Assembly: GCA_903847915.1 (NCBI GenBank)
Contig: CAINEW010000009.1
Span: forward strand, 1 to 46,943
DNA: 46,943 bases
From: an uncultured bacterium
GTDB lineage: Bacteria; Patescibacteriota; Minisyncoccia; UBA6257; GWB1-50-10
Direction: 5' to 3'
Part shown: positions 1-7,404 of the stretch, one piece after another
How positions within the stretch are numbered: position 1 is the first letter of the stretch
How the letters are laid out: each line of letters starts with the position of its first letter
Notes under the pieces: generated by a model
Database searches by the model: none
Seen by the model: the letters and a program-made list of their open reading frames with translations, nothing else
Told to the model about the DNA's origin: nothing
Translations under genes and position numbers: made by a program

Positions 1-50
1 AGAAAATTGTCTACTAAAGAGAAAATAATCCTAAAAAAGCTATTTTCCTC

Positions 51-70
51 TGTAACACTTTGTAACACTT
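51..70. repeat. Tandem 10-bp direct repeat upstream of the ABC ATPase
   Basis: Two exact adjacent copies of TGTAACACTT lie just before the ATPase start codon, followed by TTTAAT and the ATG. Only two units are present. They could be an operator for the ATPase promoter or a chance duplication; nothing else in the window repeats them. Confidence 0.5.
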
Positions 71-78
71 TTTAATTT

Positions 79-1635
79 ATGCCCATAAAATCTATCGTAA
101 AGCTTGAAAATATAGAAATGATCTATGATCAGGGAACCGAAACAGAGACGAGGGCTATTAAGAACGTTTCGCTTGAAATTGAAGAAGGAGAATATGTTTC
201 GTTCTTTGGAGGGTCTGGTTGTGGGAAAACAACCCTTATCTATATTATTGCTGGTATCCAAAAGAATACTGGAGGAACTGTTCTTGTGAACAATTTTAAT
301 CTTTCTACACTTTCTTCTTCGGATATTTCTCATTTTCGTCAAAGTACGATTGGGGTTATTTTTCAACATTTTAATCTTATCCCCACCCTTACCATCTTTG
401 ACAATATTGCTCTTCCTCTTATTTTCACTGGTATGTCACTTCGCGAACGCACTATTCGTGTACAAGAACTTTTAAAACAATTTGATTTGGTCACTTTTGA
501 ACGTTGGTATCCCCATCAACTTTCTGGCGGACAACAACAACGTGTAGCAATTGCACGTGCGATTGCAAATGACCCTCCGATTATTCTTGCAGACGAACCA
601 ATCGGCAACCTCGATGTTGCAAACGCGATGATTACCCTTGATTATCTTAAAAAATTAAATGAAGAAAATAAAAAGACAATTATTCTTGTTACCCACGAAC
701 TTTGGACATTGCGTGATGTACAAAAAATATTTTTTATGCGTGATGGCGCTCTTGAAAAAACAGAACTTAGAAAAGACCTAGAAGAAACAGCAATTCCTTC
801 TCCCACATCTCTTACTCATCGTATTGATCCTATTACCCCACCTATCGAGTTACCACAATCTCCAACACATATTCTTTGTCCCACTGAACCCCTTCCTCCT
901 CTTTCTCAAAAACCGACGCCTTCCTTACTTTCAGAAAAAAAATCTGAACCATCTGTTCAAAACGTACATTCATTACCACTAGAAAAACCTTCCGAACAAA
1001 TTGTTTCCCCAAAACCATATTTATCAACCTCTGAAGAAAAGGGGGTTGTTATTCCTGAAAAATCTGCGCCCCCTTCCCCTCTTCTTCTTTTTTCATTTCT
1101 TCATCCTACTCTTACGCGCGATGAACTTCGTGTGCGATTTTGCGCGCGCACTCTACTTAGGGACTATCCTTCCGCACAACAAGAACGCTTTGCAGAAATT
1201 CTTTTGCAATATAAAACATATCGTATTGGATATGATGAATTTGTTCTTCGCCTGGATACTCCTTTTCATAAAGGTGGAGTTGGATTATGGAAACGGAGTG
1301 CGGAAAAAATTGCAGAAAAAATTCGTACACTTTTTTCTTCGTGGCACACTATTGACGAAGTTCTTCTTACTCTTTCCCATGCTCCCTCAATACTTCTTAT
1401 AGACGACGCACGTCATATTCGTGAAATGTTTTTTGCTTCACGTTTTACCCCACCTCAACAAGAGCGTATTGAGCGTCTCCTTGAAGAAAAAATGCGGGGT
1501 AATAGTACCTGGGATCATTTTGAACACATGCTTTCACTTCCCCTTCGTGAAGCAGGCGCAGGACTACAAGGATCAACTCCTTCAAAAATGGTGCAATTAC
1601 TTAAAGTAGTATTTGCAGAAACCACTATTTCTTAA
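79..1635 (+). CDS. MacB/LolD-type ABC transporter ATP-binding protein with duplicated C-terminal domain
   Basis: Residues 1-225 form a complete ABC ATPase: Walker A GGSGCGKT (44-51), a Q-loop near Gln96, signature LSGGQ (148-152), Walker B with ILADEP (169-174) and the H-loop His206. The family energises MacB/FtsX-type permeases that export lipoproteins or peptides, or remodel the envelope. After the ATPase comes a Pro/Ser-rich linker (about 236-336), then two related copies of a roughly 70-residue domain (about 348-419 and 443-512), each with QQER, a (Y/W)D(E/H)F and a G-GL motif. I do not recognise this domain. The usual family length is about 230 aa, so the protein is more than twice normal size. 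The only candidate partner in the window is the permease encoded convergently, with an 11-bp 3' overlap. The ATG at 79 is preceded by an A/T-rich TTTAAT and no Shine-Dalgarno. Confidence 0.9.
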   Translation: MPIKSIVKLENIEMIYDQGTETETRAIKNVSLEIEEGEYVSFFGGSGCGKTTLIYIIAGIQKNTGGTVLVNNFNLSTLSSSDISHFRQSTIGVIFQHFNLIPTLTIFDNIALPLIFTGMSLRERTIRVQELLKQFDLVTFERWYPHQLSGGQQQRVAIARAIANDPPIILADEPIGNLDVANAMITLDYLKKLNEENKKTIILVTHELWTLRDVQKIFFMRDGALEKTELRKDLEETAIPSPTSLTHRIDPITPPIELPQSPTHILCPTEPLPPLSQKPTPSLLSEKKSEPSVQNVHSLPLEKPSEQIVSPKPYLSTSEEKGVVIPEKSAPPSPLLLFSFLHPTLTRDELRVRFCARTLLRDYPSAQQERFAEILLQYKTYRIGYDEFVLRLDTPFHKGGVGLWKRSAEKIAEKIRTLFSSWHTIDEVLLTLSHAPSILLIDDARHIREMFFASRFTPPQQERIERLLEEKMRGNSTWDHFEHMLSLPLREAGAGLQGSTPSKMVQLLKVVFAETTIS

Positions 1636-2815
1636 ATGCGTCTGCAGGAGAAAGCTTTACTGATCGGCGCGCAGGCCAATATCCCGTAAGCAAACTAATA
1701 AGAGTTGCAAAAAGCATTAAAAGTGCCATAAACCATAGCGGACGCACAAAGAGATCAAGCGGCTTTCCGTTGAGTGACCGCGCAAGAATTTTAAGTCCAT
1801 AATTAAAAATATCCGCAAAAAAGATACCTAAGAAAAGTCCCATGAGACCACCAAAGAGTCCAATCCAAAATGCTTCCATGAGAAACATTGCCCTTATATT
1901 ATTATTTGTTGCACCAAATACTTTCATAATGCCGACTTCTTTTGTGCGCTCAAGAAGCGAAATGGTCATCGTATTAAACATGCCAATTGCAGATACGATC
2001 AATGTTGTTGCACCAAACACACTTAAAAGGATGGTGGCGATATTTAAAATTTTTGTTGCTTGTGTAATGAGATCTAATTTTGCAGAAATAAATGCACCAC
2101 GATTGGTTAAAATATCACGAAGGGGAAACACTACCTCTGCATTTTCTGCGCGGATAAGCGCGGTTCGATAAGCAAAAGTTTCTTCTGAAAACACCACCGA
2201 AGGAATGAAAATAAGTGGACTGTTTTCTCCTTCCTGCTCTATGGTGCCGCGCACTGGCAATGCTTTTTCTTCGATGCGTCCGTCGGGCATTGCAATATTT
2301 ACGTTAAACATTTTACCTAAAATAAAACGTGAATCTATATCAAATAATTTAAGCGCAGGCCCAGACAACACAATCCCTACATCATGCGCATCACGAAATA
2401 CTTCTCCTGATGAAGGGATGATGCCTGCAAGTCGGAAATAATTAGGGTCAACCACCTTCACGCTCACTGCGCCGTGAATATTATCTTTTATTAATTCTCC
2501 CGAAAGATCTACCACAGGAGAGATTTCTGCTACACCAGCAATTTTACTCATATCCTCAATATCTTTTTTTTGAAGTGTTGCTCCCCCTTCGTTGCCAAAT
2601 GATGCTTCAAGCGAATAAAAAGAATCGTCTGTTTTTACTAATTGTTCAATAAGAATTTTTCGCACTCCAAATCCAAGAGATACCACAAAAAGCACCATAC
2701 CGATCCCTACTCCGATTCCGATTGTGGTTAGAAAACTACGCACTGATTTTCCTTTGAATGTGCGAAGGGAGAGACGGAAGAGGTCGCTGATGCGCAAATG
2801 GTGCGAGAACTGCAT
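1625..2815 (-). CDS. MacB/FtsX-family ABC transporter permease
   Basis: This 396-aa membrane protein has the MacB-type plan: a short cytoplasmic N-terminus, TM1 (about 29-50), a large extracytoplasmic domain (about 51-255), then three closely spaced TM segments (about 257-285, 310-333, 358-385), the last near the C-terminal GYWPARR and SPADAF motifs typical of FtsX-domain permeases. It is the natural partner of the convergent ATPase. It starts 7 nt after the rnhB stop codon, so it may be co-transcribed with rnhB. A TATAAT hexamer overlapping the rnhB stop lies 6 nt before the ATG and may give a leaderless transcript. The 3' end overlaps the ATPase gene by 11 bp, so the two subunits are made from opposing transcripts. 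Confidence 0.9.
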   Translation of the reverse strand: MQFSHHLRISDLFRLSLRTFKGKSVRSFLTTIGIGVGIGMVLFVVSLGFGVRKILIEQLVKTDDSFYSLEASFGNEGGATLQKKDIEDMSKIAGVAEISPVVDLSGELIKDNIHGAVSVKVVDPNYFRLAGIIPSSGEVFRDAHDVGIVLSGPALKLFDIDSRFILGKMFNVNIAMPDGRIEEKALPVRGTIEQEGENSPLIFIPSVVFSEETFAYRTALIRAENAEVVFPLRDILTNRGAFISAKLDLITQATKILNIATILLSVFGATTLIVSAIGMFNTMTISLLERTKEVGIMKVFGATNNNIRAMFLMEAFWIGLFGGLMGLFLGIFFADIFNYGLKILARSLNGKPLDLFVRPLWFMALLMLFATLISLLTGYWPARRSVKLSPADAFKK

Positions 2816-2821
2816 TCCTTT

Positions 2822-2827
2822 ATTATA
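2822..2827 (-). promoter_or_regulatory. -10 hexamer of the permease gene
   Basis: TATAAT on the minus strand lies 6 nt before the permease ATG and overlaps the rnhB stop codon. Transcription from it would start at or next to the ATG. No clear -35 is visible. Confidence 0.4.
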
Positions 2828-3512
2828 CCTTTTTCTTCTTATTCAGAAATGTCTTCCGGTGAAGAGGAGAGGCGCCGTAGCGCGCGAGTGCCCTGTAATG
2901 TGCCCGTGTACCATATCCTTTATGACTCTCAAATCCATATTGCGGATATTTTTTGTGCATTTTCGTCATATATTTATCGCGTGTCACTTTTGCGATAATT
3001 GAGGCGAGTGAGATTGCGGGTATTTTTTCATCTCCCTTAATTATGGTTTTCCCTATTCCTTTATAACTTTCTTGAAGATATAATCCGCCATCAAGAAGTA
3101 CAACGTGTTTTTTAATATGTTTTGAGTTTTTGGTTTTTAGTTTTTCATACGCTTGCGTAGCAGCGCGATTTGCGGCGCGCGTGATATTTATTTTATCAAT
3201 TATATTCGGTGCGATACTTACTATTTGATAGAAAATCTTTTTTTCTTTCTTTAATTTTTGCATATAGTGAAACCATTGCTCCCGCTGTAATGCAGAAAGT
3301 TTTTTAGAATCTTTGAGTTTTAATTTCTTATTTTTGAGATTTGATATTTGTAATTTGATATTTACCGTAGTCGCCAACGCGACTACGGTTATTGGTCCTG
3401 CAAGCGGGCCTCGCCCCACTTCGTCAATCCCAATAATGTAGCGTTTGGGCGAAGCTCGCCTTTTTTTGGCGGCTCTCCCCACTTCGTCAATCCCGATAAT
3501 CCACTTTTTCAT
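2823..3512 (-). CDS. rnhB: Ribonuclease HII with duplicated N-terminal motif
   Basis: RNase HII removes RNA from RNA-DNA hybrids and single misincorporated ribonucleotides. The genuine catalytic start is at residues 28-40 (GIDEVGRGPLAGP), which carries the first Asp-Glu pair; the later LLDGG and SIIAKVTRD segments supply the remaining acidic residues. A nearly identical copy, IIGIDEVGR, occurs at residues 5-13, followed by AAKKRRASPKRY. The DNA shows an in-frame duplication with a 63-nt period whose spacer contains a small GC-rich hairpin. No start codon lies between the copies, so the extension is probably translated. The total of 229 aa is slightly long for the family. An extended -10 sits 7 nt upstream of the ATG. 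Confidence 0.92.
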   Translation of the reverse strand: MKKWIIGIDEVGRAAKKRRASPKRYIIGIDEVGRGPLAGPITVVALATTVNIKLQISNLKNKKLKLKDSKKLSALQREQWFHYMQKLKKEKKIFYQIVSIAPNIIDKINITRAANRAATQAYEKLKTKNSKHIKKHVVLLDGGLYLQESYKGIGKTIIKGDEKIPAISLASIIAKVTRDKYMTKMHKKYPQYGFESHKGYGTRAHYRALARYGASPLHRKTFLNKKKKV

Positions 3513-3519
3513 TGTTTGT

Positions 3520-3525
3520 AGTATA
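3520..3525 (-). promoter_or_regulatory. Extended -10 promoter of rnhB
   Basis: The minus strand reads TGTTATACT, a TGn extended -10, ending 7 nt before the rnhB ATG. A TAGACA lies 15 nt further upstream. The spacing predicts transcription starting at the ATG itself, that is, a leaderless mRNA. Confidence 0.6.
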
Positions 3526-3542
3526 ACAAAATCCTCATTATG

Positions 3543-3567
3543 TCTACTAAATTACTATTGAATTTCC
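3543..3567. repeat. Short copy of the 11-bp-period repeat
   Basis: TCTACTAAA, TTACTATTGAA and TTTCC follow one another with the same 11-bp unit (TTACTAnnGAA) found in the larger arrays near serS and lysS. This copy lies between the divergent rnhB and dnaE promoters. Confidence 0.5.
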
Positions 3568-3584
3568 ATCCTTTTTTTCCTAAT

Positions 3585-3612
3585 TTGAGCTTCTCTTAAA
3601 ATACGGTACAAT
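3585..3612 (+). promoter_or_regulatory. dnaE promoter
   Basis: TTGAGC (3585-3590) and TACAAT (3607-3612) are separated by 16 bp. Transcription would begin around 3619, giving dnaE a leader of about 30 nt with no Shine-Dalgarno in it. Confidence 0.5.
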
Positions 3613-3648
3613 AGGAGAGATTTATGAAATCCTTACTTTCTCTTTTTT

Positions 3649-6600
3649 ATGGAAAATAAATTTGTTCATTTACATACTCATTCTCATTACTCTCTTTTGG
3701 ATGGACTTTCAAAAATTGATCCACTTATCGCACGAGTAAAAGAATTAGGGATGGATGCGGTCGCCCTCACCGATCACGGCAACTGCTACGGCGCGATTGA
3801 GTTTTACAAAAAAGCGAAGAAGGCGGGCATTAAACCCATCTTGGGGGTTGAGGCCTACATGGCACCCTACGGACATTTGAATAAACGCGCAAAGGTGGAT
3901 GAATTGCGTTATCACCTCATTTTACTTGCAAAGAATATGACGGGGTGGCAAAACATCATCGCCCTTGTGACGAAATCATACCTTGAAGGATTTTATTACA
4001 AACCGCGGATTGATAAAGAACTGCTTGCGGAACACCATGAAGGCGTTATCTGTCTTTCTTCGTGTTATTCCGGAGAAATTGCACGTCTTATTGTTTCAAA
4101 AAAAATGGACGAAGCGGAAGCGAGCATCCTTTGGTATAAGCAAACTTTCGGCGATGATTTTTATCTTGAACTTCAACCGCACGCGAAAGAAATTCATGAA
4201 CCGTTGATTCAGCTTTCTAAAAAATGTGGCGTTCCTCTTGTGGCGACGCAAGATTCTCATTATTTAAACCGCGATGATCGCACCGCGCATGAAATTCTTT
4301 TAGCCGTACAGACGAATGGTAAATTAGACGATCCTGATCGCCTTACCTTAAAAAAGTTTGATCTCTCGCTTCGCTCACCTGACGAAATGGCGGAAATTTT
4401 TAACAACATTCCCGAAGCGATTAGTAATACGTGTGTGATTCGAGATAAATGTAATGTGGAAATAGAACTCGGCAAAACCAAAATGCCTAAGTTTCCTCTC
4501 CCCGAAGGAATGGATTCAAAAACCTATCTCATAAATCTTGTCCATGAACGGCTCCCCCTCCGTTTCCCTCAACCGAGCGAGGCGGTGCTTGCGCGCGTGG
4601 AACGCGAATTAGCGGTCGTGACGAAAACCGACTTTTCCGATTACTTTTTGATTGTGCAAGATTTTATTCAATGGGCAAAAACGCATGGCATTGTTGTCGG
4701 CCCCGGGAGAGGATCTGCGGCAGGAAGTATTATTTCCTATATTTTAGGCATTACAAATCTTGATCCCCTCAAGTACGAGCTTCTTTTTGAGCGCTTTTTG
4801 AATCCCGACCGTATTGCCGCACCCGATATTGATATTGATTTTACTGATATTCGCCGTGATGAGGTCGTCGCTTACGTGCGCGACAAATATGGGAGTGATC
4901 GCGTCGCACAAATTATTACGTTTGGAACGATGGCAGCACGTGCGGCGATTCGCGACACGGGTCGTGCCTTGGCGCTTTCTTATGCTTTTTGTGATCAAAT
5001 CTCAAAACAAATTCCTTTCCAAAACACGATTGACCAAGCACTTGCGGCAGTACCCGAACTCAAGAAACAATATGAAAGCGACAGCCAAACGCGTCAGTTG
5101 ATTGATTCGGCAAAAAAATTAGAAGGCGTCGCGCGTCATGCCTCTGTCCACGCGTGCGGTATCGTGATTGCTGCTGAGCCCTTAACACAGGTGATGCCTC
5201 TTCAGCGCGCGCCTCAAGGAGATGACACGATTATTACTCAATTTGAAATGCATGCAGTGGAAGATTTGGGACTACTCAAGATGGATTTCTTAGGACTTAA
5301 AAATCTGACCATTATTGAACATACCATTCGGCTTATTAAAGATATTCATGGCGTCGTGCTTGATTTGGACACTATTCCCCTTGACGATAAAAAAACATTT
5401 GAGCTTTTTCAGCGGGGTGATACGACCGGCGTGTTTCAACTTGAATCCTCCGGTATGCGTGGCTACTTGAAAGAATTAAAACCGAGCGAACTTGAAGATA
5501 TCATCGCCATGATTTCGCTCTATCGCCCCGGCCCTATAGAACTTATCCCTTCGTACATCAAACGTAAATTTAAACGTGAACCGATTGTCTATCTCCACCA
5601 AAAATTAGAACCTATTTTAGGGAAAACGTATGGCGTCGGTATTTATCAGGAACAGATGATGCGCATTGCGCGCGACTTGGCGGGCTTTACCCTTGCGGAA
5701 GCAGACACGTTGCGCAAAGCGATTGGTAAAAAAATAAAATCACTTCTTGATGAGCAACAAGATAAATTGATTAACGGCATGGTGGTAAATGGTATTGACG
5801 TGAGAACCGCAAAAGCGATTTGGGACTTGTTCCCGCCATTTGCACGTTATGGATTTAACCGGTCGCATGCGGCCTGTTATGCGATGATTAGTTATCAAAC
5901 CGCGTATTTGAAAGCGCATTATCCCGTGGAATTTTCTTCAAGTTTGCTTAATATTTCCGGCACTGATGTAGATCGTATTAATTTTTTGGTGAGCGAAACG
6001 AAAAAACTGGGGATTCAAGTGCTTCCGCCGGATGTGAATTTAAGTGCACAGGACTTTGCTCCTGATGGCGCGAATATTCGTTTTGGATTGCTCGCGATTA
6101 AAAACTTGGGCGCGAATATTGTGGCAGTGATTATTGAAGAGCGCGCACGTGGCGGCCCCTATCTTGATCTCTCTGATTTCCTTCGCCGGATTCAACATAG
6201 AGACATGAACAAAAAGTCGTTGGAAAGTTTGATTAAGGCGGGCGCGTTTGACATTATGGGGATTGAACGCGGACAGGCACTCGCGAACATTGAGGAACTT
6301 CTGAAATTTAACCAAGCCGCAAAAAAGAATTCGTCGGCAAATCAATTTGATCTTTTCGGGCCTACGGCGACCTTCACGAGTGTGCGCATGAAGCCGGGAG
6401 ACCCTGTAGAATCCCACGTGAAACTCCAATGGGAAAAAGAGTTGTTGGGACTTTATATCACTGACCATCCTTTTTCTTCTTATAAAGATAAGGTGAAAAA
6501 ACTTGCGAAACCGATTGGAGAAATTCTTGCGATTCCTTCGTCTGAAGAACGGGGTCCGCGCGTACGCACCGCAGGAATGATTACCGCCGTGCAAAAAATC

Positions 6601-6798
6601 ATGACGAAAAAAAATGAGCCGATGCTTTTTGTGACGCTAGAGGACATGGAAAATAAAATTGAGCTTTTAGTATTTCATAATACCCTCACTAAAAACCTTG
6701 ATCTCTGGCAAGAACATAAAGCGATTCTTGTGGGCGGTAGACCTTCTTGGCGCAACGGAGAAATAAAACTCATTTGCGAAGCCGCAAAGGGGTTATAA
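3649..6798 (+). CDS. dnaE: DNA polymerase III alpha subunit
   Basis: This is the catalytic subunit of the replicative polymerase, family C, DnaE type. Residues 1-205 are the PHP domain, with HLHTHSHYSLLDG at the start, TDHGN and later DSHYLN. The palm follows, with GPGRGSAAGS (351-360) and the catalytic Asp pair in PDIDIDF (392-398). The tandem HhH region and a C-terminal OB fold (about residues 960-1045) complete the protein. At 1049 aa it is somewhat shorter than enterobacterial DnaE (about 1160), which could mean loss of the tau-binding tail. A bidirectional terminator follows. A 12-codon ORF opens at 3624 and overlaps the dnaE start in another frame; see findings. holB lies 37 kb away in the window. 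Confidence 0.97.
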   Translation: MENKFVHLHTHSHYSLLDGLSKIDPLIARVKELGMDAVALTDHGNCYGAIEFYKKAKKAGIKPILGVEAYMAPYGHLNKRAKVDELRYHLILLAKNMTGWQNIIALVTKSYLEGFYYKPRIDKELLAEHHEGVICLSSCYSGEIARLIVSKKMDEAEASILWYKQTFGDDFYLELQPHAKEIHEPLIQLSKKCGVPLVATQDSHYLNRDDRTAHEILLAVQTNGKLDDPDRLTLKKFDLSLRSPDEMAEIFNNIPEAISNTCVIRDKCNVEIELGKTKMPKFPLPEGMDSKTYLINLVHERLPLRFPQPSEAVLARVERELAVVTKTDFSDYFLIVQDFIQWAKTHGIVVGPGRGSAAGSIISYILGITNLDPLKYELLFERFLNPDRIAAPDIDIDFTDIRRDEVVAYVRDKYGSDRVAQIITFGTMAARAAIRDTGRALALSYAFCDQISKQIPFQNTIDQALAAVPELKKQYESDSQTRQLIDSAKKLEGVARHASVHACGIVIAAEPLTQVMPLQRAPQGDDTIITQFEMHAVEDLGLLKMDFLGLKNLTIIEHTIRLIKDIHGVVLDLDTIPLDDKKTFELFQRGDTTGVFQLESSGMRGYLKELKPSELEDIIAMISLYRPGPIELIPSYIKRKFKREPIVYLHQKLEPILGKTYGVGIYQEQMMRIARDLAGFTLAEADTLRKAIGKKIKSLLDEQQDKLINGMVVNGIDVRTAKAIWDLFPPFARYGFNRSHAACYAMISYQTAYLKAHYPVEFSSSLLNISGTDVDRINFLVSETKKLGIQVLPPDVNLSAQDFAPDGANIRFGLLAIKNLGANIVAVIIEERARGGPYLDLSDFLRRIQHRDMNKKSLESLIKAGAFDIMGIERGQALANIEELLKFNQAAKKNSSANQFDLFGPTATFTSVRMKPGDPVESHVKLQWEKELLGLYITDHPFSSYKDKVKKLAKPIGEILAIPSSEERGPRVRTAGMITAVQKIMTKKNEPMLFVTLEDMENKIELLVFHNTLTKNLDLWQEHKAILVGGRPSWRNGEIKLICEAAKGL

Positions 6799-6802
6799 AC
6801 AA

Positions 6803-6836
6803 AAATCACCCAAATGAGAGGGTGATTTGTTTTTAT
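6803..6836 (+). terminator. Terminator of dnaE (bidirectional)
   Basis: The stem AAATCACCC/GGGTGATTT with an 8-nt loop is followed by GTTTTTATT. T-rich sequence on the opposite strand lets it also serve the convergent orphan gene. Confidence 0.85.
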
Positions 6837-6849
6837 TCAATGCTTGTTT

Positions 6850-7263
6850 TTACTTCTCTTTTATTACAATTACTTTCCAATTTAGTTTTTGGCAAAACAG
6901 AGAAAGATCGTACATATTAGTAGGAAGCTTAAGAAGTGTTGTGTCTTGTTTGATATACTCTTTACATAAATCAATCCCGTTAAATGTAATTTCTGTAACT
7001 CCGTCCATAAATTCACTGGCGTAATTGGCGGGTAAAATTACTTTTATTTTTTTACCTGATGGTGAAATTGTTTGTGCTTCAAGTGAAACAGCAACATTAA
7101 AGCCATGCAATCCTTGAATTGAATCAATCCGAAATGTCACAGTCCCTATTTGAGGCTCTGATCTAATTTCAACGTATTGAGGATAAATTCTCTTTGAGAG
7201 TTTTTCTTGTGCTGAAGTTGTTCCCATCCATAAAAATAGAATGAGAATTAGAATAGATTTCAT
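6850..7263 (-). CDS. Small secreted protein, unknown function
   Basis: This 137-aa protein starts with a clear signal peptide (MKSILILILFLWMGTTSA, probable cleavage before QEKL), leaving about 118 residues rich in beta-prone segments with two Cys (LCKEY and LFCQK). No family is recognised. The ATG is preceded by AAGAAAGGT at good Shine-Dalgarno distance, unlike most core genes here. It stands alone between convergent dnaE and divergent thrS, and its A+T content looks higher than that of dnaE. It may be an accessory envelope or secreted protein. Confidence 0.75.
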   Translation of the reverse strand: MKSILILILFLWMGTTSAQEKLSKRIYPQYVEIRSEPQIGTVTFRIDSIQGLHGFNVAVSLEAQTISPSGKKIKVILPANYASEFMDGVTEITFNGIDLCKEYIKQDTTLLKLPTNMYDLSLFCQKLNWKVIVIKEK

Positions 7264-7389
7264 TTTATTACCTTTCTTATAATGAATAAATATATTGTTA
7301 ATTTACCCTTTCATTATATACCTATTCTTTATAAAAGTCAATATGCCAGCCGGTGGACTTAAAAATGTGCATATTTGCTTGTTATTTTG

Positions 7390-7395
7390 TATACT
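7390..7395 (+). promoter_or_regulatory. -10 hexamer of thrS
   Basis: TATACT, preceded by TTTTG, ends 9 nt before the ATG at 7405. This implies a leader of about 2 nt. It also argues that thrS starts at 7405 rather than at the upstream ATG used in the ORF track. Confidence 0.5.
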
Positions 7396-7404
7396 AAAAC
7401 CACT

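Noticed and set aside
1001-1402. 133-aa plus-strand ORF inside the ATPase gene
   Set aside because: It overlaps a clearly conserved coding frame, is rich in Phe/Leu from A/T bias and has no start signal; a shadow ORF.
6040-6594. 184-aa minus-strand ORF antisense to dnaE
   Set aside because: It lies antisense to a conserved part of dnaE and has a biased Arg/His/Phe composition and no promoter or ribosome binding site.
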